64,000 nt of DNA from assembly GCA_964619065.1 (NCBI GenBank), contig CAZUCC010000016.1, positions 12,221-76,220 on the forward strand. Reading direction: 5' to 3'. The translations under genes were made by a program, and so were the position numbers. This document shows, one piece after another, positions 9,689-18,394 of this stretch. The notes beneath the pieces were generated by a model, which had not been told where the DNA came from, ran no database searches, and saw nothing but the letters and a program-made list of their open reading frames with translations. Each line of letters begins with the position of its first letter. Position 1 is the first letter of the stretch. The DNA is from JANXUC01 sp964619065. Its GTDB lineage: Bacteria; Acidobacteriota; Terriglobia; Terriglobales; Acidobacteriaceae.

Positions 9689-9716
9689 GTTGCGCTATCT
9701 TCGTTGCGCTATCTTC
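9689..9716. repeat. Two tandem copies of a 14-bp unit between convergent genes
   Basis: GTTGCGCTATCTTC occurs twice in direct succession (9689-9702 and 9703-9716) in the 152-bp gap between the amidohydrolase stop and the symporter stop. Two perfect copies suggest a recent slippage duplication. There is no hairpin with a T-run here, so I do not call it a terminator. Confidence 0.85.
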
Positions 9717-9721
9717 GGAGA

Positions 9722-11188
9722 TCAATATGTCGTTCGGGCGGAAAAAACTAAACTACTCGTGTAACCAACCAGGAAGGTAAAAATACTGCCCAAAGCCACA
9801 TACCAGGTAAATGGAACCTTAGTAAACTGCCACAGATAGAGGTTGGTGATCAACCCACAAAGCATGCCCGCCATGGCACCGAGTTCTGTAGCTTTCTTAG
9901 TCAGAGCTCCTAAAAGAAATACGCCAAGTAGTGCTCCATAAGCTACCGAAGTAATCGACAGACCAAGTTCGACCACCTTCCCTCCTCTGCGTGACAAGAT
10001 TGCCAGCGCAAAAAGCACCACTCCCCACAGAACCGTTGCCACGCGCGACAGAAACAGAAGGCGCTTTTCGGTCGAAGCTGGACGAATCCTGGCATAGAAA
10101 TCCAGAATCGTCGCGGAGGAGAGCGAGTTCAACGCCGCACTGAGGTTCGACATGGCCGCCGCAAGAATGGCCGCGATCAGCAGGCCACTAACTCCATGCG
10201 GCATTCGCGTCACGATAAACGTTGGGAATATCTTGTCGGTCTTGGCGAATGCAATTGAGGGTGGGAACATTCCGTAGTAAACAAACAACATGGTGCCGAC
10301 CGCCAGAAACAAAGCAAATTGAAAGAACACGGCAACGCCACTGGCCAGCAACGCCAGTTGGGACTGACGCATCGTCTTGGCAGCGAGTAACCGCTGCACG
10401 ATGAGTTGATCGGTTCCGTGGCTGGCGGTTGTGAGAAACGCTCCTCCGATCACGCCTGACCAGAACGTATACGTCTTGTAGAAGTCCCAGGAGAAATCCA
10501 ACATGTGGAATTTGCCGGCTTCTCCGGCAACCGCGCTGACAGTGTGCCATCCTCCAGGCACGAGGTGCAAAATCGTGAAAAAGCCGATAATCGTCCCACT
10601 GACGTAAATCGCAATCTGGATCACATCTGTCCATATCACCGCCGCCATTCCACCTTCAAATGTATAAATCAAAGTCAGAGCAGTAACGATAGCAATGGCT
10701 GCCACATCCCGGTCAAACTCACTAAAACCGGACATAAAACTCGAGAGTGCAATGCCAACAACGATTGCGACTGCAAAAATCCGCACACCTTCAGCGGCCG
10801 CACGGGTGATCAAAAATAGCCCCGCGGTGAAGGAACGGAGTTTTTGTCCGAAACGGTGTTCGATCAACTGATACGCCGTGAATAGATCTCCGCGAAAATA
10901 TTGGGGAATCAGCACGAAGCTGATGACGACGCGGCCTACAAGGTACCCGAGTACGAGTTGGAGGAACCCAAAATTCCGCTCGTAAGCCAAGCCGGGTACG
11001 CTAATCACCGTCAACGTACTGGTTTCAGCCGCAACGATGGAAAGAGAGATGGCCCACCACGGAATACTTTTGTCAGCGAGAAAATAGTCCTTCAGCGATC
11101 GTCGTTTCTTGCGAAAACGAAGGCCAAACATCGTGATTCCGACCAAGTAAATCGCGATAATTGCAAGGTCGAGTGTGCTTAATCCCAT
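9722..11188 (-). CDS. Sodium:solute symporter (SSS family), probable sugar transporter
   Basis: Inner-membrane symporter of 488 residues with about 13 hydrophobic segments. The start LDLAIIAIYLVGITMFGLRFRK and the block DYFLADKSIPWWAISLSIVAAETS are typical of the SSS/SGLT family, where this region helps form the Na+ and substrate sites. It is the last gene of a minus-strand run galK-galE-galT-GH97-symporter, 63 bp after GH97. That context makes galactose, or a galactoside released by the GH97 enzyme, the likely substrate. This is inference, because the family also carries other sugars, amino acids and nucleosides. No strong ribosome-binding site precedes the ATG. Confidence 0.85.
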   Translation of the reverse strand: MGLSTLDLAIIAIYLVGITMFGLRFRKKRRSLKDYFLADKSIPWWAISLSIVAAETSTLTVISVPGLAYERNFGFLQLVLGYLVGRVVISFVLIPQYFRGDLFTAYQLIEHRFGQKLRSFTAGLFLITRAAAEGVRIFAVAIVVGIALSSFMSGFSEFDRDVAAIAIVTALTLIYTFEGGMAAVIWTDVIQIAIYVSGTIIGFFTILHLVPGGWHTVSAVAGEAGKFHMLDFSWDFYKTYTFWSGVIGGAFLTTASHGTDQLIVQRLLAAKTMRQSQLALLASGVAVFFQFALFLAVGTMLFVYYGMFPPSIAFAKTDKIFPTFIVTRMPHGVSGLLIAAILAAAMSNLSAALNSLSSATILDFYARIRPASTEKRLLFLSRVATVLWGVVLFALAILSRRGGKVVELGLSITSVAYGALLGVFLLGALTKKATELGAMAGMLCGLITNLYLWQFTKVPFTWYVALGSIFTFLVGYTSSLVFSARTTY

Positions 11189-11251
11189 AAGGAAACGGCT
11201 ACCAATACAAGCCAGCGGTATTCATGACAGGCGCCTTGTCGCGGGTTAGTG

Positions 11252-13210
11252 TTACGGATGAATCCTCGCTGCCCAGCCACCGCCCGGCGCTAACTGGATC
11301 TTAAGTTGGGTGCGGTTGTTCACCTGCACTTTGATCTTCTTATAGTCGCCCGCAAAGCGATCCGCGTTCACCCCATCCCGATATGCATCCATCCAAAAGT
11401 TGCCCTCTGGCAGAAACGAAAAGTTGATTTCTAATTCGCGCGGCGTCCAATTTGTCATGGCCCCCACATACCAGTCCGAACTCCGGCGGCGAGCCACGGC
11501 CACATACTCGGCGATGCGGCCGTCGAGCACCTTAGTTTCATCCCAAACACTGGGCACAGCGGCCAGAAACTCCATGGCTTCTGGTTCGCGAAGATAGTTG
11601 GAGGGGTTGTCGGCGAGCATCTGCAGCGGGCTCTCAAACACAACGTACATGGCGAGTTGATGGCAACGCGTCCCCAACGCCATCGGGCGGGCAAAGATCG
11701 GGGCAAACATATCTTGGGTGGCATTCAACATCGCCCCGGGTGTGTAATCCATGGGGCCTAAAAACATCCGGGTAAACGGCAGAGTGACGTTGTGTTTTGG
11801 ATTCGTGTCCGCGCTCCACTTGCTCCATTCCATTCCCCGAACGCCTTCATTGCTGATGAGATTTGGCCACGTACGGGTCATTGTCGCCGACCGCTGAGCA
11901 CCGTGAAAATCCACCAGCATTTGCCGCTTCGCGGTTTCACGGCTCACCTTGTGATAAAAACCGATCATGACCTGATCGTCTCGCTGCATGAAGTCAACCT
12001 TGATGCCTTTTATCCCCCATTTCTGAAATTGATCGAGCGCGGGCACGAGTTGGTCATCGAGAGTTTTCCAGACTACCCATAAAATGACGCCAACATGTTT
12101 CTGCTTGGCATAGGCGGTCAGTTCTGACATGTCAATTTCCGGAACAACTTCAAGTAAATTTCCGAGCTTGTACCAGCCTTCGTCGAGAATGATGTACTCG
12201 ATACCGTATTTCGATGCAAAATCGATGTAGTATTTATACGTCGGTGTATTGACGCCTGACTTGAAATCCACGCCATAAACGTTATTCGCGTTCCACCAGT
12301 CCCAAGCCACCTTTCCGGGTTTGATCCAGGAAGTATCTTGCACCTGCGACGGCTTCTCCAGCAGCCACACCAGCTGGTTGGTGATCAGGTCCCCGTCTTT
12401 TTCCGCAATGCCCATCAGGCGCCAGGGGAAAGTGCGCGTCCCTCGCGTCACTGCGATGTAGTCGGCAGGTTCTGCGACCCGGAAGTCACGATCGCGCTGC
12501 AGTTCTTCCTTGAGCGGATAGTGGGGAAACGTCACAGCGAGCGCATTGCCACTGGTTCCGTGAAACCAAAGCCCAGGGTATTCCTCAACATCGGACTCGG
12601 CCATCGCAACCTTGACACCGCCGGCATCCACTACGGCAGGCAGGGTCGCCAACGAATCTGAAGGAATCTCCGACAGCTTGCGCGGAAGATAGACACGCTC
12701 ATTGTGCGAGAACATGCTGTCCTCCTGCGGGTAATAGACGGTGAAGTCGCTGGGAAATTTGAACGTGGCTTCCTCACTGTAGACCTTCACTTCAATTTGC
12801 GGCAAAGAGGTTTCCAGCCGGTATGCCACGCCTGCATCGTAAGCACGAAATGTAACCGCAAGGCCGTCTTCCAGTTCCAGCCGCAGCTCGTTATAGTTCT
12901 CGCGAATCTTGGCGAATTTTTGTCGTACCACGGGTTCGACAATCTGGTCGTAACTGCGCTCTTTCGCACTGATAACACGGGAATGCAATCCCAAGGTATG
13001 GTGATCAATGTTGATGGAAAAAGTGGAATTCTCTAACAATAACTTGCCGTCGAACAACACATCGTACTGGAAGCGATCGCCCGGACTAACTACAACTTCG
13101 ATCCGCTTGTTCGGCGAGTGGAGGCTGTATCTGGCTTGCGCAGTGGAAACGCCAACCAGTGAAAATACTGCCACCAGCAAAAGTAGCACCCTATCGATCA
13201 CGCGATTCAT
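11252..13210 (-). CDS. Glycoside hydrolase family 97, probable retaining alpha-galactosidase
   Basis: Exported glycosidase of 652 residues. The ATG at 13210 is preceded by GAGG at good spacing and starts a signal peptide (VLLLLVAVFSLVGVSTAQA). The GH97 N-terminal beta-sandwich (YSLHSPNKRIEVVVSPG) precedes a TIM barrel (YIILDEGWY, GIKGIKVDFMQRDDQ) and a C-terminal beta domain. Asp406 in KVDFMQRDDQ sits where the retaining GH97 alpha-galactosidase branch (BtGH97b type, Asp415) has its nucleophile. The SusB-like inverting alpha-glucosidases lack this residue. Together with the directly upstream galT, galE and galK, this favours alpha-galactosidase over alpha-glucosidase. Only 8 bp separate it from the galT stop, so translation is probably coupled. 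Confidence 0.88.
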   Translation of the reverse strand: MNRVIDRVLLLLVAVFSLVGVSTAQARYSLHSPNKRIEVVVSPGDRFQYDVLFDGKLLLENSTFSINIDHHTLGLHSRVISAKERSYDQIVEPVVRQKFAKIRENYNELRLELEDGLAVTFRAYDAGVAYRLETSLPQIEVKVYSEEATFKFPSDFTVYYPQEDSMFSHNERVYLPRKLSEIPSDSLATLPAVVDAGGVKVAMAESDVEEYPGLWFHGTSGNALAVTFPHYPLKEELQRDRDFRVAEPADYIAVTRGTRTFPWRLMGIAEKDGDLITNQLVWLLEKPSQVQDTSWIKPGKVAWDWWNANNVYGVDFKSGVNTPTYKYYIDFASKYGIEYIILDEGWYKLGNLLEVVPEIDMSELTAYAKQKHVGVILWVVWKTLDDQLVPALDQFQKWGIKGIKVDFMQRDDQVMIGFYHKVSRETAKRQMLVDFHGAQRSATMTRTWPNLISNEGVRGMEWSKWSADTNPKHNVTLPFTRMFLGPMDYTPGAMLNATQDMFAPIFARPMALGTRCHQLAMYVVFESPLQMLADNPSNYLREPEAMEFLAAVPSVWDETKVLDGRIAEYVAVARRRSSDWYVGAMTNWTPRELEINFSFLPEGNFWMDAYRDGVNADRFAGDYKKIKVQVNNRTQLKIQLAPGGGWAARIHP

Positions 13211-13218
13211 AGCAAACC

Positions 13219-14283
13219 TCATTTCATTTTGTCGGCCGGGCGGTCTAAGTAGTGTTCGGCCGGTACATCGCGTAACCATTGCGCTGCGGTTTCTGCGGTG
13301 ATATCCCGCTGCGGCATACTTAACATTTCGTAACCCACCATGAATTTTTTTACCGTTGCCGAGCGTAGCAACGGCGGATAGAAATGCGCATGCAAGTGAA
13401 ATTCAGGATGGGCCTGACCATCAGTTGGGCGCTGATGAAAACCCATTGTGTACGGAAATGAAGTTCGAAAGAGGTTGTCATAGCGAATGGTGGTCTGCCG
13501 GAGTATATCGGCGAGGGAGGTGCGCTCCCCGTCATTCAGTTCATCCAGACCCAATACGCATCTCCTGCTGACCAGCAGAGTTTCAAAAGGCCAGACAGCC
13601 CAGAACGGCACCAGCAAAACGAAATGATCGTTCTCACAAACCAACCGCTCTCGCTTCTCGAGTTCAAGTGCCAAGTAGTCGCCGAGCAACGTCGAGCCAT
13701 GCCGTTGGCGGTAGTCCCCAAATGCGGCCAGCTCTTTCGTCAATTCATTGGGCAGAGTCTCATTGGCCCAGATCTGACCGTGCGGATGCGGATTGCTACA
13801 TCCCATGATTGCGCCACGGTTTTCAAAAATCTGCACGGATTGGATGTGTGACTGGCTTCCGAGTTCGCGGAACTCGTCCGCCCAGGTGTCCACCAAGTTT
13901 CGCAGTTCCGGAACGCTCATTCGAGCCATCGTGAGATCGTGCCGCGGCGAGAAGCAAACCACACGACAACGCCCAACTTCGCTGTGCGCGACAAACAGGC
14001 CCTTTTCCTGAATTTCCTGGGTGGGTGTATCCGGTTTCAACGCGGCAAAGTCATTGTCAAAAACAAACGTCCGCGTATAAGCGGGATTCCTTGCTCCGCC
14101 CGCCCGCACATTGCCCGGACAAAGATAGCAGCCGGGATCGAACGTCGCCTGAGTTTCCGGCGGTACGTCCTCCACCTGTCCCTGCCACGGCCGTTGTGTA
14201 CGGTGCGGTGAGACCAGTACCCATTCACGAGTCATCGGATTGAAGCGACGGTGCGGATGCGTGGCTAAATCGGAGAAGTTCAT
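13219..14283 (-). CDS. galT: Galactose-1-phosphate uridylyltransferase
   Basis: Leloir-pathway enzyme (354 residues) that exchanges galactose-1-phosphate with UDP-glucose to give UDP-galactose and glucose-1-phosphate. The start RRFNPMTREWVLVSPHRTQRP, the zinc-site-like CYLCPGN, and the active-site motif HPHGQIWA, whose second His is uridylylated, are all present, as is the C-terminal EFHLHAHFYPP. The length is normal. The ATG overlaps the galE stop (ATGA), which indicates translational coupling. The GH97 gene starts 8 bp after its stop. It is the third gene of the galactose run. Confidence 0.97.
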   Translation of the reverse strand: MNFSDLATHPHRRFNPMTREWVLVSPHRTQRPWQGQVEDVPPETQATFDPGCYLCPGNVRAGGARNPAYTRTFVFDNDFAALKPDTPTQEIQEKGLFVAHSEVGRCRVVCFSPRHDLTMARMSVPELRNLVDTWADEFRELGSQSHIQSVQIFENRGAIMGCSNPHPHGQIWANETLPNELTKELAAFGDYRQRHGSTLLGDYLALELEKRERLVCENDHFVLLVPFWAVWPFETLLVSRRCVLGLDELNDGERTSLADILRQTTIRYDNLFRTSFPYTMGFHQRPTDGQAHPEFHLHAHFYPPLLRSATVKKFMVGYEMLSMPQRDITAETAAQWLRDVPAEHYLDRPADKMK

Positions 14284-15266
14284 CGATTCAGATATCCGTC
14301 GGGCTGCTTGCTATGCCACTGCCAAGCGCTGTCGACAATGGCTTCCAAATCCGGAAACTTTGGTTGCCAGTTGAGTTCCCGGCGAATTTTTTCCGAACTG
14401 GCAATCAGCACGGCGGGATCACCCGGACGGCGGGGCGACTCCATCACCGGAACTGGATGTCCCGTAACTTTACGCGCCACTTCGACCACCTGACGCACGC
14501 TGAAACCCTGCCCGTTGCCAAGGTTATAAGTGAGCTGACTGGAATTCTCCAGCGCATTCAGGGCCAGCAGGTGTGCCGCAGCCAGGTCGCTGACGTGAAT
14601 GTAATCGCGGATGCAGGTACCATCCGGCGTGGGGTAATCCGTACCGAAGATGTTGACGCGTTCGAGGCGGCCGAGAGCAACGCTAAGAATCCGGGGAATC
14701 AGATGTGTCTCCGGTTGGTGCGCTTCCCCACGATCTGGACTAACAGCGCCGGCAGCATTGAAATAACGCAGGCTGGCATAGCGCAGGCCGTGAATCTGAT
14801 GGAACCATGCCAACATTCGCTCCACGAGCAACTTTGATTCCCCGTAGGCATTGGTTGGGTGAAGCGTATCGTCCTCTTCTATCGGAGTGCGCTCAGGATT
14901 GCCAAAGAGCGCGGCCGTCGACGAAAACACAAAACGCTTTACACCCGCGGATAGCATCGTTTCGAGTAGCGTTAGTGCATTGCAGGTGTTGTTGCGAAAG
15001 AATTTTTCGGGGGTCTTCATCGACTCCCCAGCTTCAATCAGCGCCGCAAAATGCATGACGGCATCAATGGCACAGGACCCGAATACCTGCTCAAGCCTCT
15101 CTCGGTTTGCCAAGTCGGCTACGATGAGTTCGGCGTTTTTCGGTACTGCCTGGCGATGACCACGGCTCAGGTTATCGAAGACAATGACTTGGTGTCCTGC
15201 CTTCAGTAGCTCGTCAGCTACCGCGCTACCGATGTAACCCGCTCCCCCTGTGACCAGAACCCTCAT
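14280..15266 (-). CDS. galE: UDP-glucose 4-epimerase
   Basis: Extended short-chain dehydrogenase of 328 residues that interconverts UDP-galactose and UDP-glucose with bound NAD+. The Rossmann motif GGAGYIGS is at the N-terminus, the catalytic Ser is in VFSSTAALFG, and the YxxxK pair is in AYGESKLLVERM. The conserved RYFNAAGA and DYIHVSDLA blocks follow. The length is normal for GalE. The ATG at 15266 is directly followed by the standard start MRVLVTGGAGYIG. It lies 58 bp after galK and overlaps galT by four bases. Confidence 0.97.
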   Translation of the reverse strand: MRVLVTGGAGYIGSAVADELLKAGHQVIVFDNLSRGHRQAVPKNAELIVADLANRERLEQVFGSCAIDAVMHFAALIEAGESMKTPEKFFRNNTCNALTLLETMLSAGVKRFVFSSTAALFGNPERTPIEEDDTLHPTNAYGESKLLVERMLAWFHQIHGLRYASLRYFNAAGAVSPDRGEAHQPETHLIPRILSVALGRLERVNIFGTDYPTPDGTCIRDYIHVSDLAAAHLLALNALENSSQLTYNLGNGQGFSVRQVVEVARKVTGHPVPVMESPRRPGDPAVLIASSEKIRRELNWQPKFPDLEAIVDSAWQWHSKQPDGYLNR

Positions 15267-15324
15267 TCGTGTTGTGCCAATTTTCTTGGTCCGCTTGCAA
15301 TCGCTTGCATCCGATGACTCCCGC

Positions 15325-16503
15325 TCAGACTACCTGGCTAGCTCCATCAGCAGCAGAGCAGACATAAATATCGGGCTTGCAGCCTGTCGCGCGTTCATAT
15401 CCTTCACTGACGGTCCGCTTGAACGTTTCGACGCAATGGGGTTGGATGAGGGTAATAGTACAACCACCAAAACCACCTCCCATCATTCGCGATCCATAAA
15501 CACCATCGGCCTGTTCACCGAGTTCTACCATCAGATCGAGTTCCGGACAGCTTACTTCAAAATCGTCGCGAAGACTTCGATGCGACTGTCGCATCAGATT
15601 TCCAAATGCTTTCAGGTCACTACTTCCCAGCGCCGCTGCAGCTTCCATTACGCGCGAGTTTTCAGTGACCACGTGGCGGCAGCGCCGCAAGATAGTTTCT
15701 GGAAGTTCGTTCCCGTAGGCTTCGAGATTCGCCGGCGTGACGTCCCTAAGGGCTCGAGCATGCGGCAGATGCTTTGCCAGGCCCTGCATACCGGCCTCAC
15801 ATTCGGCGCGCCGCTGGTTATACTCTCCTCCGGCGACGCTGTGCTTGACCATAGTGTTACAGATCACCAGAGGCGCATCGCCAGGCAATGGCAAAAAGCG
15901 ATATTCCAGGGAGCGGCAGTCCAACAACAATGCCTGATCTCTTTTTCCATAACTCGAGACGAACTGGTCCATAATTCCGCACCGCGCGCCGACAAACTCA
16001 TTTTCGGCTTGCTGGCACAGCAAGGCCAACTTTGTGCGGTCTACACTTTGACCCGCCAGCCGCATGAGCGCAAAACCGGTGGCGACTTCAATCGAAGCGG
16101 AGGAGCTCAATCCGGCGCCCAGTGGCACATCGCCTTCGATCAGCAGACTCGCGCCGTCCGGCCGCACACCGGACCGCGCAAGCATCTTCACAACACCGGC
16201 AACATAGTCACTCCAGTGGCCAGCGCCAGTGAATGGCAGGTGATCCAGGTCAAACTCAACCTGTTCGGAGTAGTTCTTGGAATGAATCACAACTTTCCGG
16301 TCACGGCGCGCTGCAACGGCGGCTCGCGTATAAAACCCGATGGCCGCAGGCATGACGAAGCCATCGTTGTAATCGGTGTGCTCTCCGATCAGATTCACGC
16401 GCCCTGGCGCCTGGCAAATGAGCGGGGTCTCCCCGAAGAGCTGAGTGAATCTCTTCCCCAGAAGATGGGCGCGATCTTCGACAGTCAGATTCGGGCTATG
16501 CAT
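15325..16503 (-). CDS. galK: Galactokinase
   Basis: GHMP-family kinase of 392 residues that phosphorylates galactose to galactose-1-phosphate with ATP. The galactokinase signature PGRVNLIGEHTDYNDGFVMPAA, the ATP-binding PLGAGLSSSASIEVA and the C-terminal GGGFGGCTI are intact, and the catalytic Asp lies in ARCGIMDQFVSS. It is the first gene of the minus-strand galactose run. A candidate promoter with a perfect TTGACA -35 box lies about 100 bp upstream. A long plus-strand reading frame covers this gene, but it has no protein-like features. Confidence 0.97.
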   Translation of the reverse strand: MHSPNLTVEDRAHLLGKRFTQLFGETPLICQAPGRVNLIGEHTDYNDGFVMPAAIGFYTRAAVAARRDRKVVIHSKNYSEQVEFDLDHLPFTGAGHWSDYVAGVVKMLARSGVRPDGASLLIEGDVPLGAGLSSSASIEVATGFALMRLAGQSVDRTKLALLCQQAENEFVGARCGIMDQFVSSYGKRDQALLLDCRSLEYRFLPLPGDAPLVICNTMVKHSVAGGEYNQRRAECEAGMQGLAKHLPHARALRDVTPANLEAYGNELPETILRRCRHVVTENSRVMEAAAALGSSDLKAFGNLMRQSHRSLRDDFEVSCPELDLMVELGEQADGVYGSRMMGGGFGGCTITLIQPHCVETFKRTVSEGYERATGCKPDIYVCSAADGASQVV

Positions 16504-16940
16504 GAAATAACGGGAGCGCCCCGATCACCGGAAAGCCCGTCGAACCGGCACGAGAATCGGAGCTTTTACGCGCACACTGAACCGCTGAACATGGCTACTT
16601 AAGAGGTTGTACGATGGAGTCTGAATAATTGTCAATCAGTATCACTCCAGCTCCCGCCATCCGAGACTTATTCAGAGCTTCTCTAGTTAAGTTCGTCCCC
16701 GTCCTGATGCGATTTGGAAAGAAAAAATGATATGGGCAAATTGTGAATACGCTGCGATAATAGAACTCCTCCTCTTTTAGGCCGACTGAAGACCAGTCGT
16801 TGCGTGGCTGTATTGCTGGTTACGGCTCAAGCTATCGCAAGTGGGAATCGGCTTTCTATGGTGTGCCGCTACCTTGAACAACCCAAGCGTACAAAAGCTT
16901 TCCATAGACTACAAATTAAGGAATTCGGATCGAAGTCTCT
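16504..16940. other. Divergent intergenic region between galK and the phosphoesterase
   Basis: A 437-bp gap with no convincing small gene. It contains the candidate galK promoter listed separately. The half nearer the phosphoesterase must hold that gene's promoter, but I could not identify its boxes. No rRNA, tRNA or riboswitch-like structure was recognised. Confidence 0.4.
16606..16635 (-). promoter_or_regulatory. Candidate housekeeping promoter of the galactose operon
   Basis: Read on the minus strand, TTGACA (16635-16630) is followed after 18 bases by TACAAC (16611-16606). The -35 box is perfect for a sigma-70-type promoter and the -10 box matches four of six positions. Transcription would start near 16599, about 95 bases before the galK ATG. 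No operator repeat is obvious beside it. Confidence 0.4.
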
Positions 16941-18299
16941 ATGAGAATGACCTGCCGTTTGCCGCTCGTCGCTGGTTTCTTGTGCCTCCTGTTCAGCCTC
17001 GCCGGATGTCATGACGCCAACCCGAAGCGAGCCGCAGCGCCCCTTACGACGAAGGCAGCGCCTGGCCAAGGAATTCAGAAAATTCAGCACATTGTATTTT
17101 TGATCAAGGAAAACCGCAGCTTTGATCACTACTTTGGCACGTTCCCTGGTGCAGACGGTGTGACTTCCGGAAAGATATCGAATGGCAAGACCATTCCCCT
17201 TACGCATGCGCCCGATACGACGCCATACGATCCCGGTCATTCCTGGCGCGATGCCATCATTGCCATCGATGGTGGCCGCATGGGTCAATTTGATCAAGTT
17301 GTGAACGGTCAAGTCGACGGGTACATGCTTCCCTACACCCAGTTCGTCGAATCGGATATTCCAAACTATTTCGCTTACGCGCGGAATTTTGTCCTTGCGG
17401 ATCGTATGTTTTCTTCGTTAGCCGGTTCCAGCTTTCCCAATCACCTGTACACGGTGGCGGCCCAGGCGGGTGGCGCCCTGGCCAATCCCCATCCCAGTGA
17501 CACGGGTTGGGGCTGGGGCTGCGACTCCGATGAGAACCAGACGGTGGCGGTAGAACACGAAGGCGGATGGATTACCACCGAGCCGCCGTGCTTTAATTTT
17601 CAAACCTTAGCCGATACTCTGGAAGAAGCCCACATTTCGTGGAAGTACTACGCACCCTCCAAGGGCCAGTATGGCTACCAATTTTCCACGCTCGATGCTA
17701 TACGTCACATCCGTAACGGTCCGCTCTGGAACGAACGAGTCATACCCGACAATCAGTTCGCTGACGACGCCCGGAATGGACGCCTGCCGGCGGTCAGCTG
17801 GCTGGTCACGGGTGCAGCCAATGAGCATCCTCCGCTCAGCACCTGCAAAGGCGAGAACTGGACTGTTCGCCAGCTCAATGCTGTGATGGAGGGCCCAGAC
17901 TGGAACTCCACGGTCGTCTTCCTGACGTGGGATGATTTCGGGGGATTTTACGACCATGTTCCTCCCCCCATGATTAGCCCCTACAGCCTGGGTCCGCGCG
18001 TGCCGCTACTCATCATTTCCCCGTACGCCAGAAAAGGCTACATAAGCCACACACAATATGAGTTCTCCTCATTCTTGAAATTTGCGGAGCGCAGGTTCAA
18101 CCTGCCCGCGCTGACGAAGCGAGACACCGAAGCCAACGACATGCTCGACAGCTTCGATTTCAACAGAGAGCCGCTGCCGCCTCTCGTTCTTCAAGAACAC
18201 CGTTGTCCGATTGCCCCCCATCTGCAATGGAAGATCTCCACCTACTGGTCGCGCTTGAAGGCGCGCAGGGAGGCAGCTAGCCACAACAACCGTGAGTGA
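16941..18299 (+). CDS. Phosphoesterase-family (phospholipase C / acid phosphatase-like) lipoprotein
   Basis: A 452-residue protein with a lipoprotein signal peptide (GFLCLLFSLAGC, Cys acylation site), so probably anchored in a membrane facing the periplasm or outside. The PF04185-type phosphoesterase signature is present: HIVFLIKENRSFDHYFGTFPG near the N-terminus and TWDDFGGFYDHVPPP in the C-terminal half, both supplying metal and phosphate ligands of the alkaline-phosphatase superfamily. Known members hydrolyse phosphatidylcholine or simple phosphomonoesters, and the substrate here cannot be told. It lies between the galactose run (divergent) and the acylation cluster (same strand, 95 bp downstream), but a sigma-54-like promoter in that gap argues for separate transcription. 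Confidence 0.85.
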   Translation: MRMTCRLPLVAGFLCLLFSLAGCHDANPKRAAAPLTTKAAPGQGIQKIQHIVFLIKENRSFDHYFGTFPGADGVTSGKISNGKTIPLTHAPDTTPYDPGHSWRDAIIAIDGGRMGQFDQVVNGQVDGYMLPYTQFVESDIPNYFAYARNFVLADRMFSSLAGSSFPNHLYTVAAQAGGALANPHPSDTGWGWGCDSDENQTVAVEHEGGWITTEPPCFNFQTLADTLEEAHISWKYYAPSKGQYGYQFSTLDAIRHIRNGPLWNERVIPDNQFADDARNGRLPAVSWLVTGAANEHPPLSTCKGENWTVRQLNAVMEGPDWNSTVVFLTWDDFGGFYDHVPPPMISPYSLGPRVPLLIISPYARKGYISHTQYEFSSFLKFAERRFNLPALTKRDTEANDMLDSFDFNREPLPPLVLQEHRCPIAPHLQWKISTYWSRLKARREAASHNNRE

Positions 18300-18318
18300 C
18301 ACTTTTGAATTGGCATTC

Positions 18319-18334
18319 TGGCACAATAATTGTG
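18319..18334 (+). promoter_or_regulatory. Sigma-54-type (-24/-12) promoter candidate for the fkbH-like cluster
   Basis: TGGCACAATAATTGTG matches the sigma-54 consensus TGGCAC-N5-TTGC except that the C of the -12 GC is T. The distance between GG and the -12 G is correct. Transcription would start near 18346, about 50 bases before the ATG at 18395. No sigma-54 activator is encoded in the window. Confidence 0.4.
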
Positions 18335-18394
18335 ATCCTCCGAATGAAGCACACGGAAATTAGAGATTTCAGAGCATAGACTGACAGTCGAAAC

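Noticed and set aside
15250..16602. 450-codon plus-strand reading frame opposite galK
   Set aside because: It overlaps intact galK and has no domain, signal peptide or ribosome-binding site; it results from codon bias of the opposite strand.
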